A DNA stretch of 31,808 nucleotides from an uncultured Roseburia sp. (GCA_900753715.1 CAAEAE010000039.1:1-31808); one strand, 5' to 3'. Shown: positions 15,245 to 23,960, counted from the first letter of the stretch. Translations and numbers: made by a program. The notes: generated by a model from the letters alone, not told the origin.

Positions 15245-17287
15245 ATGGACGAGAAATGGATGGAGACAATGACTGCGAAGGAGAAATTCGGAGAGAAAAT
15301 TTCGTTTGAAAAATTGCAGGAAGTAATGCCTTCCTATATGAAATATGAGACGGTATATGGAAAGAAAGAACATTATAATTTCATTGTAAGCCGTTTAGCC
15401 GAGGCAAAGAATGAGATTCAAAAGGGCAATTTTGGACAGATGCTTTTATACCTTGAGGCACTTGAGGGAACGCTTTCCAATATGAGCATTGAAATCTACG
15501 AGCAGTACCGCGCGTTGGAGGATTTGTTCCGTGCCGTATTAAAGGATGCGCGTGCGATTGCTGCAAGCCAGAGCCGTGAGGAACAGAAACGTCTGGCAGA
15601 AATCGAACAGACGGCGTGTGAGATGGGAATCCTTCTGGCAGAAAAATACGAGGATGAAATCAGACGTCTTACAGACGGAACAAACGAGACAGCTGTAGAA
15701 AAAAGAGAGCCGGCAAAAGAGCAGATTCCAGTGAAGCTTCTTGCTAAGACCGCAAGAAGTGCGACATTTGAGATTGCAGACGGCGGAATTTATGAGACGA
15801 AAGAAACCTACAACGTATATCTGAACGGAACGTTAAAAGGAACCGCGGCAACCGTTGTCACATCCGTATTTGAACTGATTCCGGCAATGGCATATGAGGT
15901 ACAGGTGGTGAAGGCAGACGGCACCGTTGCGGGAAGTCTTTCCTTTACAACAGAGGAAGAATTTGTAACTCTTAATGTAAAAGAGTTTGGCGCAGTGGGA
16001 GACGGCGTGAACGACGATACACGTTTCATCCAGGCGGCAATTCTTTCCTGCCCGCCCAAAAGCCGCGTGCTTGTTCCGGCAGGAACCTACCGCATCAGCA
16101 GTCTGTTCTTAAAGAGCGATGTGAATTTAGAGCTTGCCGAGGGCGCAGAACTTCTGGCATTTACAGACCGTGCACTGTTTCCGAAGTTCCCGGCACTTAT
16201 CACAAGCTATGATGAGACGGATGAATATAACCTTGGCACCTGGGAAGGCAATCCACTGCCGATGTTTGCGGGAATCATTACCGGAATCAATGTGAAAAAT
16301 GTAACAATCTACGGAAAGGGAACCATCAACGGAAATGCCTCCAAGGAAACCTGGTGGAAGAATCCGAAGGTGATGAATATTGCATTCCGTCCGCGACTGT
16401 TTTTTATCAGCCATTGTGAAAATATCATGTTACAGGGCGTGAAGTTCTGCAACAGCCCGTCCTGGACGCTGCATCCGTACTTCAGCAACGAACTGAAATT
16501 TTATAACCTTGCGGTTGAGAACCCGAGCGATTCCCCGAACACCGACGGACTCGACCCGGAATCCTGCAAGAACGTGGAAATCGCAGGTGTGCGCTTCTCG
16601 CTCGGCGATGACTGTATCGCAGTCAAGTCCGGCAAGATTTACATGGGAAGAAAGCATAAGACGCCGTCTGAAAATATTCATATCAGACAGTGCTTGATGG
16701 AAAACGGTCATGGTGCCGTGACACTCGGAAGCGAGATGGCGGGCGGTGTCATCAATCTTTTAGTGGAAGAGTGCCGGTTTTCCCATACAGACCGCGGACT
16801 GCGCATCAAGACGAGACGCGGAAGAGGTGAGGATGCCATCCTTGACCGTATCACGTTCCGCAAAATCAGGATGGACCATGTGATGACACCGTTTTGCGCA
16901 AACAGCTTTTATTTCTGTGACCCGGACGGAAAGACCGCATATGTCCAGAGCAGAGAGGTAATGCCGGTGGATGAGCGGACCCCAGCCATGAAACGGTTTG
17001 AATTTTCGGATATTGAGGCAAAGAACTGCCATGTTGCTGCCTCCTATTTTGAGGGTCTTCCGGAGAAAAAAATCGAGGAAATTGTGATGAAGAATGTCTC
17101 AGTTTCGTTTGCAGAGAACGCAAAGAGCGGCGTTCCGGTCATGTCAGAGGGTGTGGAGACCTGCAGCAAGAGAGGATTATTTGCAAGAAACGTGACAAAG
17201 CTGGTGCTTGACCATGTCGTAATCGAAGGTCAGGTTGGTGAGAAACTCGAACTTCATGACATTGATGAGAAAATTGTAGAGGATTAA
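15245..17287 (+). CDS. GH28 exo-polygalacturonase-like enzyme with extra N-terminal helical region
   Basis: This 680-residue protein has three parts. Residues 1-145 are predicted helical and highly charged, with no family I recognise. Residues 158-238 look like a fibronectin type III domain, as in exo-acting bacterial GH28 enzymes. Residues 240-675 are the right-handed beta-helix with every GH28 motif: NTDGLD (Asp434), GDDC (Asp455, Asp456), GHG (His489) and RIK (520-522). It hydrolyses alpha-1,4-galacturonosyl bonds, probably releasing galacturonate from oligomer ends for UxaC/UxaB/UxaA. It lacks a signal peptide, unlike most polygalacturonases, and so works in the cytosol. The ribosome site for 15245 is weak (AGTGAGAAG), and ATG codons at 15260 and 15269 are alternatives. 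It lies between GH43 and the isomerase-fold gene. Confidence 0.9.
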   Translation: MDEKWMETMTAKEKFGEKISFEKLQEVMPSYMKYETVYGKKEHYNFIVSRLAEAKNEIQKGNFGQMLLYLEALEGTLSNMSIEIYEQYRALEDLFRAVLKDARAIAASQSREEQKRLAEIEQTACEMGILLAEKYEDEIRRLTDGTNETAVEKREPAKEQIPVKLLAKTARSATFEIADGGIYETKETYNVYLNGTLKGTAATVVTSVFELIPAMAYEVQVVKADGTVAGSLSFTTEEEFVTLNVKEFGAVGDGVNDDTRFIQAAILSCPPKSRVLVPAGTYRISSLFLKSDVNLELAEGAELLAFTDRALFPKFPALITSYDETDEYNLGTWEGNPLPMFAGIITGINVKNVTIYGKGTINGNASKETWWKNPKVMNIAFRPRLFFISHCENIMLQGVKFCNSPSWTLHPYFSNELKFYNLAVENPSDSPNTDGLDPESCKNVEIAGVRFSLGDDCIAVKSGKIYMGRKHKTPSENIHIRQCLMENGHGAVTLGSEMAGGVINLLVEECRFSHTDRGLRIKTRRGRGEDAILDRITFRKIRMDHVMTPFCANSFYFCDPDGKTAYVQSREVMPVDERTPAMKRFEFSDIEAKNCHVAASYFEGLPEKKIEEIVMKNVSVSFAENAKSGVPVMSEGVETCSKRGLFARNVTKLVLDHVVIEGQVGEKLELHDIDEKIVED

Positions 17288-17299
17288 AGGAGAAAAAAG

Positions 17300-18139
17300 A
17301 TGCAGTTAGGAATCCGGTTACATGATATTAAAAAGGCGCCGCTTGAGGAGCGCCTTTCCATTGCACATGAGCAGGGTTTTGCCTGCGGCCATTTAGCGCT
17401 GTCAAAAGTAATTTCCGAGTATCCGGTTGACGACGGTGCGCTGACACCGGGCTATGCGCTTTATCTGAAAAAGCTGTTTGCGAAAAACGAACTGGATATC
17501 GCAGTGCTCGGATGCTATTTAAACCTCGCAAATCCGAATCCGGAGAGCCTTAATAAAATAAGAAAACGCTATCTGACCCATATCCGTTTCGCATCGCTTC
17601 TGGATGTGGGCGTAGTCGGAACAGAGACAGGTGCCGTAAACGAGGAATACAAGTTTGAAGAGAGAAATCACAGCGGGGAAGCACTGGACATTTTCATTCA
17701 CAATGTCCGTCCGGTGGTAGAGTACGCGGAAAAGATGGGGGTTATCTTTGCAATCGAGCCGGTATACAAGCATATCGTATGCAACCCGAAGCGTGCGAGA
17801 AGAGTGTTGGATGAAATCAATTCCCCGAACCTTCAGATTATCTTTGACCCGGTCAATCTGCTCGATATCAGTAACTACAAGAATCGTGACGAGATTATTG
17901 GAGAGGCAATGGAATTGCTCGGGGACGATATCGCCATGATTCACATCAAGGATTTTGTGGTGGAAGATGGAAAATTAGTGTCGGTGGCAGCCGGAACGGG
18001 AGAGATGGATTATACGAAAATCATGAAGTTCATCCGTGAGAGAAAGCCGTATGTTCATGTGACACTTGAGAATACTGTGCCGGAGAATGCGGTAGCGGCG
18101 AGAGAGTATATCCAGAACCTGTGGGAGCAGGCAAAATAA
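17300..18139 (+). CDS. sugar isomerase/epimerase-fold protein (xylose-isomerase-like TIM barrel)
   Basis: This 279-residue AP-endonuclease-2/xylose-isomerase-like barrel is the last gene of the pectin operon, 12 bases behind GH28, with AAAGGAG before the start. Four likely metal ligands are in place: Glu153 (AIEP), Asp183 (FDPVN), His215 (IHIKD) and Glu257 (TLEN). The spacing resembles ketose 3-epimerases, where the two glutamates are the acid/base pair, so the protein is probably catalytically competent. The substrate is unknown. Context suggests a uronate or deoxyuronate isomerisation or epimerisation feeding UxaB or the KduD-like SDR, but this cannot be read from the sequence. KduI and UxaC belong to other families and neither is present in the window. 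Confidence 0.8.
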   Translation: MQLGIRLHDIKKAPLEERLSIAHEQGFACGHLALSKVISEYPVDDGALTPGYALYLKKLFAKNELDIAVLGCYLNLANPNPESLNKIRKRYLTHIRFASLLDVGVVGTETGAVNEEYKFEERNHSGEALDIFIHNVRPVVEYAEKMGVIFAIEPVYKHIVCNPKRARRVLDEINSPNLQIIFDPVNLLDISNYKNRDEIIGEAMELLGDDIAMIHIKDFVVEDGKLVSVAAGTGEMDYTKIMKFIRERKPYVHVTLENTVPENAVAAREYIQNLWEQAK

Positions 18140-18158
18140 AAGAATTAGAATAAGGAAG

Positions 18159-18193
18159 GGAGAACGTCAAAAAGAGGGCGTTCTCCTTTTTTT
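18159..18193 (+). terminator. intrinsic terminator of the ABC/pectin operon
   Basis: GGAGAACG (18159-18166) pairs exactly with CGTTCTCC (18179-18186). Two more inner pairs leave an 8-base loop, and seven T follow at 18187-18193. It closes the operon that begins at 8980. Confidence 0.92.
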
Positions 18194-18209
18194 GCTGGAT
18201 ATAAAAAAG

Positions 18210-18238
18210 CAAAAAATGACATCCGCACGAAGCGGATG
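18210..18238 (-). terminator. intrinsic terminator of rpmB
   Basis: CATCCGC (18220-18226) pairs with GCGGATG (18232-18238) around a 5-base loop. Read on the minus strand the stem is followed by TCATTTTTTG. It lies 25 bases past the rpmB stop codon and faces the operon terminator at 18159-18193. Confidence 0.82.
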
Positions 18239-18263
18239 CCATTCGGTTTCTCATTGTTCTTGA

Positions 18264-18449
18264 TTAAGCTCTTTCAACTTTGCCAGATCTTAAGCAGGAA
18301 GCACATACATATAATTTCTTTGGTGTTCCATTTACTTTACAGCTGACACGTTTGATGTTAGATTTCCACATTCTATTAGATCTTCTATGAGAATGGCTCA
18401 CATTGTTACCGAAATGAGCGCCCTTTCCACAAACTGCACATTTTGCCAT
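18264..18449 (-). CDS. rpmB: 50S ribosomal protein L28, zinc-binding form
   Basis: This 61-residue protein starts MAKCAVCGKGAHFGNNVSHS and ends with YVCASCLRSGKVERA, the standard bacterial L28 pattern. Two CxxC pairs (Cys4/Cys7 near the start and a CASC near the end) mark the zinc-binding form. The ATG at 18447-18449 has AGGAGGT about 8 bases upstream; a longer in-frame extension to 18497 is rejected. It is a monocistronic minus-strand gene with its own promoter and terminator. In many Firmicutes L28 lies next to the Asp23/YloU-FakA-RecG genes, as here. Confidence 0.96.
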   Translation of the reverse strand: MAKCAVCGKGAHFGNNVSHSHRRSNRMWKSNIKRVSCKVNGTPKKLYVCASCLRSGKVERA

Positions 18450-18538
18450 CGTTTTGCACCTCCTTGCATTTTCCTGAACCTGCATCACAAGTATCAAAAA
18501 CGACTTGTCTCATGAACCTACAGGCTCGCAACATGAAT

Positions 18539-18567
18539 ATTCTAGCAGATAAAACATAAGAATGCAA
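18539..18567 (-). promoter_or_regulatory. predicted promoter of rpmB
   Basis: On the minus strand TTGCAT (18562-18567), 17 bases and TAGAAT (18539-18544) form a promoter, giving a leader of about 80 bases before rpmB. I did not find a convincing ribosomal-protein autoregulatory structure in the leader. Confidence 0.5.
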
Positions 18568-18629
18568 GCGAATTTTAAAAAAAATATAAAAAATCGAATT
18601 TATGACTATGAATTTTCACAAAAAGCGGT

Positions 18630-18635
18630 TATAAT
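18630..18635 (+). promoter_or_regulatory. -10 box upstream of the Asp23/FakA/RecG operon
   Basis: TATAAT at 18630-18635 is a perfect -10 box about 50 bases before the ATG at 18684. The hexamer 17 bases upstream (TATGAA, 18607-18612) is a poor -35, so only the -10 is certain by eye. Confidence 0.5.
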
Positions 18636-18683
18636 ATACAATAAACTAGCGTTAATATGGCTTTGAAAGGAGCACGGACGTAT

Positions 18684-19043
18684 ATGAATGGATATATGGA
18701 GAACCAGTTGGGAAAAGTTACAATCGATTCAGATGTGATTGCAACTTATGCAGGATCTGTTGCAGTAGAGTGTTTTGGAATTGTAGGCATGGCTGCCGTT
18801 AATATGAAAGACGGACTTGTAAAACTTTTAAAAAAGGATTATTTAAATCACGGCATCAATGTTTCTGTTGATGCAGATAATAAGATTATTATTGATTTTC
18901 ATGTCATTGTTGCCTATGGTGTCAGTATCGGAACGGTTTCTGACAATTTGATTGAGACGGTAAGATACAAAGTAGAAGAGTTTACCGGAATGGAAATCAA
19001 AAAAATTAACATTTACGTTGAAGGCGTACGTGTGATTGATTAA
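18684..19043 (+). CDS. Asp23/Gls24 family protein (YloU-like)
   Basis: This 119-residue alkaline-shock/Gls24-family protein starts at ATG 18684. GAAAGGAG lies about 11 bases upstream, and an upstream in-frame extension has no support. The family signature AGSVAVECFGIVGMA is near residues 23-37, followed by a beta-rich middle and the C-terminal INIYVEGVRVID. The YloU branch always precedes the fatty acid kinase gene (yloV/fakA), as here with 14 bases between. The role is not well defined; relatives associate with the membrane and envelope homeostasis. Length is normal. Confidence 0.93.
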   Translation: MNGYMENQLGKVTIDSDVIATYAGSVAVECFGIVGMAAVNMKDGLVKLLKKDYLNHGINVSVDADNKIIIDFHVIVAYGVSIGTVSDNLIETVRYKVEEFTGMEIKKINIYVEGVRVID

Positions 19044-19057
19044 GGAGGATTTAAAAG

Positions 19058-20752
19058 GTGGAAATCACTACGATAAATGCTGAAGCGCTTGCAAAGGCTT
19101 TCCTGGCAGGAGCAAAGAATTTAGAGGCAAAGAAAGAGTGGATTAATGAGCTGAACGTATTCCCGGTGCCGGATGGAGATACCGGAACGAATATGTCGAT
19201 GACAATTATGTCGGCTGCAAAAGAAGTATGTGCGCTGGAACGTCCGGATATGAAGGCATTGGCAAAGGCAATCTCTTCCGGCTCTCTCAGAGGCGCCAGA
19301 GGAAATTCCGGCGTTATTCTCTCCCAGCTGTTCCGCGGGTTCACCAAGGTGATTGCAGAACATGATGAGTTAGACGTACAGATTTTGACAGATGCGTTCC
19401 AGAAGGCAGTAGAGACCGCTTACAAGGCAGTTATGAAGCCAAAAGAGGGAACGATTCTTACGGTTGCAAAGGGAATGGCGGATAAGGCGCTCATTCTTTC
19501 CGAGGAGACAGATGACCTTCTGACCTTTATTCAGGCAGTGATTGAAGAGGGCGACCGTGTGCTTGACAAAACACCGGATATGCTTCCTGTTTTAAAACAG
19601 GCAGGCGTTGTGGATTCCGGCGGACAGGGACTGATGCAGGTATTAAAGGGTGCTTCTGACAGCCTTCACGGCAAAGAAGTGGATTATACCATCGAAGTAC
19701 CAGAAAAGCCGCAGCAGACAGCAGGTGGTTCTTCTTACAATATCGAGGCACAGGCAGAGCAGGAAATCAAGTTTGCGTACTGTACCCAGTTTTTGATTAT
19801 GTTAGAGAAGCCGATGAGCAGCAAGGCAGAAAATGAATTCAAGAGCTACCTTGAGACGATTGGTGATTCCATCGTAGTCGTTGCAGATGATGAGATTGTA
19901 AAGGTACACGTACATACCAATGATCCGGGACTTGCAATGCAGCGCGGATTAACGTATGGCGGACTGACCACGATTATCATCGAGAATATGAAGTTAGAGC
20001 GTGATGAGAAGGTTTCTGCCTTGAAAGAGAAAGAGATGCAGGAATCTATGCAGACACCAGCACAGAGTGAATCAAAACCTTCAGAACCGCCGAAGGAAAT
20101 GGGCTTTATTTCGGTCAGTATCGGAGAAGGAATCAATGAAATTTTTAAAGGTCTTGGTGTAGACTACATTATCGAGGGTGGTCAGACAATGAATCCGAGT
20201 ACCGAGGATATGTTAAATGCGATTGAGCGTGTCAATGCAAAGAATATCTTTATCCTTCCGAACAACAAGAATATCATTCTTGCGGCAAACCAGGCGGCAG
20301 CATTAAGTGAAGATAAGAACATTGTGGTAATTCCGACCAAGACCGTTCCGCAGGGAATTACGGCATTAATCAACTTTATGCCGGACTCTTCGGTAGAGGA
20401 GAATACCGCACATATGACGGCAGAGCTTGAGAATGTGAAATCCGGTCAGGTGACCTATGCGGTCCGCGATACGATTATTGACGACAAGGAAATCAAACAG
20501 GATGATTATATGGGAATCGGCGACCACGGAATTATTTCTGTCGGAAAAGAGCTTGAGAACACCGTCCTTGAAATGATTGATGCACTTGTCGATGAAGATT
20601 CCGCAATCGTTTCCATCTATTACGGGGAAGATATGAAGGAAGAGGATGCCTCTGTCATTGGAAGAAAAATCGAGGAAAAATATCCGGATGTGGAAGTGGA
20701 AATTCACTACGGCGGACAGCCGATTTATTACTACGTAATTTCAGTAGAGTAG
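19058..20752 (+). CDS. fakA: fatty acid kinase catalytic subunit FakA (DAK2/DhaL domain, YloV)
   Basis: FakA phosphorylates exogenous fatty acids held by a FakB partner, giving acyl-phosphate for phospholipid synthesis. The 564-residue protein has an N-terminal DhaL/DAK2 domain (about 1-200) with the nucleotide/metal motif FPVPDGDTGTNM (35-46, Asp39 and Asp41) and SLRGARGNSGVILSQ. A middle domain (to about 330) follows, then a DegV-like C-terminal domain joined by a Gln/Ser/Pro-rich linker near residue 330-345. The start is GTG at 19058, with AAGGAGGAT 8 bases upstream. It is cotranscribed with the YloU-like gene and recG. The FakB gene is not in the window. Confidence 0.93.
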   Translation: MEITTINAEALAKAFLAGAKNLEAKKEWINELNVFPVPDGDTGTNMSMTIMSAAKEVCALERPDMKALAKAISSGSLRGARGNSGVILSQLFRGFTKVIAEHDELDVQILTDAFQKAVETAYKAVMKPKEGTILTVAKGMADKALILSEETDDLLTFIQAVIEEGDRVLDKTPDMLPVLKQAGVVDSGGQGLMQVLKGASDSLHGKEVDYTIEVPEKPQQTAGGSSYNIEAQAEQEIKFAYCTQFLIMLEKPMSSKAENEFKSYLETIGDSIVVVADDEIVKVHVHTNDPGLAMQRGLTYGGLTTIIIENMKLERDEKVSALKEKEMQESMQTPAQSESKPSEPPKEMGFISVSIGEGINEIFKGLGVDYIIEGGQTMNPSTEDMLNAIERVNAKNIFILPNNKNIILAANQAAALSEDKNIVVIPTKTVPQGITALINFMPDSSVEENTAHMTAELENVKSGQVTYAVRDTIIDDKEIKQDDYMGIGDHGIISVGKELENTVLEMIDALVDEDSAIVSIYYGEDMKEEDASVIGRKIEEKYPDVEVEIHYGGQPIYYYVISVE

Positions 20753-20761
20753 AGGTAGGTT

Positions 20762-22855
20762 ATGGAACGCAATTCTGCAATTTCACAGTTGAAAGGAATT
20801 GGCGCAAAAACAGAACAGCTGTTTCAAAAATTAGGAGTATACACCGTTGGTGATATACTCCTTCATTATCCAAGGAGTTATGTGCAGTTTCCAAAGACAA
20901 AGCATATACAGGATTTAATGGAGGGTGAGACGGCAGCCATCTGTGGCAGGGTGTTAAAAACACCTGTTGTAAGACGCCTGCAGGGCAATCTTTCCGTGAC
21001 GGTTGCCGTTATCGGAGAGGCACCTGCCTCGGGCGGAGCATCGTTAGAAAATGCCAGAGAGACAGTCGAGGCGGTCTGGTTTCGGATGCCGTATGTCAAG
21101 AACCAGTTAAAGCCCGGGGAGCGCTATGTCTTTTATGGAAAGATAAAGAAAAAGGGAAACGGCTATTCCATCGAACAGCCTGCAATTTATACGGAAGAAC
21201 AGTATGAGGAGCGGCAGGAGGCGTTTCTGCCGGTCTATGCGTTGACTAGTGGATTGAGCAACAATCAGGTGACAAAGACGGTGCGGTTAGCGCTCTCGGA
21301 CGATGCCTTATTTACGGATTATATTCCGATGTCAATCCGGGAAAAATATCAGCTCTGCGAATACAACTACGCAATACGTCAGATTCATTTCCCGGATGAT
21401 ATGGATACGCTCATTACCGCCAGAAGACGTCTGGTATTTGACGAGTTTTTTCTGTTTATCCTAAGTATGCAGTATCAGAAAGAGAAGCGGAGCAGAGAGC
21501 CAAACGAGTTTGTATTCTGCAAGGAGGATGAGACCGAACAGCTTCTTAAAAAACTCCCTTACGAGCTTACCGGTGCACAGAAGCGTGCGCTTGCGGATAT
21601 CAGACGGGATATGCGGGGACCGTTTGTCATGCAGAGACTGATTCAGGGAGATGTCGGGTCCGGAAAAACCATCCTTGCATTTCTTGCGATGGCAGATGCG
21701 GCGGCAAACGGCTATCAGTCGGCAATCATGGCGCCAACCGAGGTGCTTGCGAGACAGCACTACGAGACATTTCAGGGGTTATGTGAGCAGTTTGGATTAA
21801 AAATACCGGTGGTTCTGTTAGTCGGTTCGATGACGGCGAAGCAGAAGCGCCTTGCCTATGAGGCGATGCAGCTTTACCCGAATGCCATGATTATCGGAAC
21901 CCATGCGCTGATTCAGGAAAAAGCACTGTACGATAATTTGGCACTCGTAATTACCGATGAGCAGCACCGTTTTGGTGTCCGCCAGAGAGAGACATTTGCG
22001 GACAAGGGCACGAATCCGCATATCCTTGTCATGAGTGCGACGCCGATTCCGCGTACACTTGCCATTATTATTTACGGAGACCTCGACATTTCGGTGGTGG
22101 ATGAGGTCCCGGCGAAGCGCCTTCCGATAAAAAACTGTGTCGTGGATACGAATTACCGGAGCAAGGCATACGAGTTTATCGAAAAGGAAATAAAAAACGG
22201 ACATCAGGCATACATTATCTGTCCGCTTGTCGAGGAAAGTGAGAATATGGAAGCGGAGAACGTGACGGACTATGTCAAAAAACTCCGTAGTATTTTCCCG
22301 GAAGAGATTGCGCTTGGACTGCTACATGGAAAGATGAAGCCGGATTTAAAAAACGACGTGATGGACTGTTTTATGCGCGGAGAGATACAGGTGCTTGTGT
22401 CAACGACTGTTGTAGAAGTAGGGGTCAATGTGCCAAATGCAACGGTGATGATGATTGAAAATGCGGAGCGGTTCGGACTTGCGCAGCTTCACCAGTTAAG
22501 AGGTCGTGTCGGGCGAGGGGATGCGCAGTCCTACTGTATCATGGTCAATTGCAGCCAGAGCAAAACGGCGAAAAAGCGTCTGGAAATTCTCAATGCTTCC
22601 AATGACGGGTTTAAGATTGCAAGCGAGGATTTAAAGCTGCGCGGTCCGGGAGATTTCTTCGGAATCAGACAGTCCGGCGAAATGCAGTTTGCGCTGGCAG
22701 ATATTTACCAGGATGCGGCGGTGTTACAGCAGGCATCGGAAGAAGTGACGGAGATTTTATCCGAAGACCCGGAACTTACCTTAGAAGAGCACCGGAATCT
22801 GCGCCATTATATGGAACTGTTTGAGGAAAATCAGAGGAACAGACTAAATCTGTAG
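20762..22855 (+). CDS. recG: ATP-dependent DNA helicase RecG
   Basis: RecG remodels stalled replication forks and Holliday junctions. The 697-residue protein has an N-terminal wedge/OB region (about 50-160), then superfamily-2 helicase domains: Walker A GDVGSGKT (296-303), Walker B box DEQHRFG (399-405), SATPIPRT, and the C-terminal motifs VSTTVVEVGVNVPNA and QLRGRVGRGDAQS. The closing segment (LRGPGDFFGIRQSG) is characteristic of RecG. Length is normal. It begins 9 bases after fakA with only a weak ribosome site (AGAGGTAGG), suggesting translational coupling, and is followed 19 bases later by the HAD/GMK-like fusion. Confidence 0.97.
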   Translation: MERNSAISQLKGIGAKTEQLFQKLGVYTVGDILLHYPRSYVQFPKTKHIQDLMEGETAAICGRVLKTPVVRRLQGNLSVTVAVIGEAPASGGASLENARETVEAVWFRMPYVKNQLKPGERYVFYGKIKKKGNGYSIEQPAIYTEEQYEERQEAFLPVYALTSGLSNNQVTKTVRLALSDDALFTDYIPMSIREKYQLCEYNYAIRQIHFPDDMDTLITARRRLVFDEFFLFILSMQYQKEKRSREPNEFVFCKEDETEQLLKKLPYELTGAQKRALADIRRDMRGPFVMQRLIQGDVGSGKTILAFLAMADAAANGYQSAIMAPTEVLARQHYETFQGLCEQFGLKIPVVLLVGSMTAKQKRLAYEAMQLYPNAMIIGTHALIQEKALYDNLALVITDEQHRFGVRQRETFADKGTNPHILVMSATPIPRTLAIIIYGDLDISVVDEVPAKRLPIKNCVVDTNYRSKAYEFIEKEIKNGHQAYIICPLVEESENMEAENVTDYVKKLRSIFPEEIALGLLHGKMKPDLKNDVMDCFMRGEIQVLVSTTVVEVGVNVPNATVMMIENAERFGLAQLHQLRGRVGRGDAQSYCIMVNCSQSKTAKKRLEILNASNDGFKIASEDLKLRGPGDFFGIRQSGEMQFALADIYQDAAVLQQASEEVTEILSEDPELTLEEHRNLRHYMELFEENQRNRLNL

Positions 22856-22874
22856 AGAAGGGCGGATGGCTTAG

Positions 22875-23927
22875 ATGTTAAATTTTGGACTGGACTGGGA
22901 CGATGTGATTTCACCGTTAAATGAAATCGCAGTCAGAATGGCAAACAAAGAGGAAGGGCTTGACCTGAAGTTAGAAGAGATTGACAGCTGGGAGTTAAAG
23001 GGAAGAACGGCTGCCATTCTTAAATATTATAACGACATTCGTCTGTATGAGAGACAGACGGTGAGTGAGGAGGCAAAAGCGTTTGTGAACACGCTGCGCC
23101 GGAAGGGAAATGTCTACTTTATTACCGCCATTGGACCGAAATTCATGAGCTATCGCGCGGAACAGATTCTTCGGGCGTTTCCTGATTTCCCGGAAAATAA
23201 TATCATTATGGGCTTCCAGAAGACGCTGGTGCAGTTTGATGTGACGCTCGATGACGGGCCGCATAATATTTTAAAAAGCGGTGCAAAATATCCGGTGCTT
23301 TACCGGAAGCCCTGGAACCGGAATCTGAGCGGCGTATTGTCGGTAAATAATTACAGCGAATTTTTACAGCTTGTTGACCAGATTAAGGAATCCATGGTGG
23401 AGGATAAAAAGCCGGTGGAGCATCCATGCGTAGTCGCACTTGTGGGACCATCCGGTTCAAACAAAAACGAGGTGGCTGGTCTGCTTTTGGAATCTGGCAT
23501 TGCAAAGCCGGTTCACTCCTATGTGGTCGGGCGGGAAGATTTGATGCACCGGCATATTTCGGAGCAGGAATATGCGCTGCACCGGGAAGAGTTTGTGACA
23601 GCGACCGTCTATGCCGGAAAGCAGTATGGCGTCAAAATCGAGGATATTTCCCAAATCCTTGCAGGTGGAAAATGTGCCGTGATACCGCTTGATATCGGTG
23701 GTGCCATTTCCATGAAACGTTTGTTTCCGACGGTCATCATTTTCTGTAAGAACAGCAGAGAGAATATGATTGCCGACATTTTGGAAAAGAACATCGGGAA
23801 TACGGAGAAGAAATACCGGTTGCTATCCATCGAAAAAGAACTTCAGAATGCCAAATTGTGCGATTACATCGTGCGCACGGCAGAACCGGACGCTGCGATG
23901 GAACAGATTGCAAAAATCTTAGGATAG
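22875..23927 (+). CDS. fusion of 5'-nucleotidase-like HAD domain and degenerate guanylate-kinase-like domain
   Basis: This is a 350-residue protein. Residues 1-175 resemble NT5C-type 5'(3')-nucleotidases: HAD motif I is LDWDD (Asp7, Asp9), motif II is FITA (Thr84), then Lys116 and LDDGPHN (Asp126/Asp127). All catalytic positions are present. Residues 183-350 follow the guanylate kinase fold: a P-loop-like GPSGSNKNE (191-199), QYGVKIEDI, and PLDIGGAISMKRLFPTVII. Two P-loop positions are Asn (Gly to Asn196, Ser/Thr to Asn198), and the GMP-binding SHTTR-type segment is not recognisable. The first domain is probably an active phosphatase, while the second may bind a nucleotide without being a true kinase. 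GAAGGGCGG supports the start. It is the last gene behind recG. Confidence 0.75.
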   Translation: MLNFGLDWDDVISPLNEIAVRMANKEEGLDLKLEEIDSWELKGRTAAILKYYNDIRLYERQTVSEEAKAFVNTLRRKGNVYFITAIGPKFMSYRAEQILRAFPDFPENNIIMGFQKTLVQFDVTLDDGPHNILKSGAKYPVLYRKPWNRNLSGVLSVNNYSEFLQLVDQIKESMVEDKKPVEHPCVVALVGPSGSNKNEVAGLLLESGIAKPVHSYVVGREDLMHRHISEQEYALHREEFVTATVYAGKQYGVKIEDISQILAGGKCAVIPLDIGGAISMKRLFPTVIIFCKNSRENMIADILEKNIGNTEKKYRLLSIEKELQNAKLCDYIVRTAEPDAAMEQIAKILG

Positions 23928-23960
23928 GGTAATATAACAGAACTGCCCGGATATTAAAAA

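Noticed and set aside
18450..18683. Possible riboswitch or ribosomal-protein leader between rpmB and the Asp23 gene
   Set aside because: I looked for conserved aptamer-like pairing and found only promoter boxes and A/T-rich sequence.
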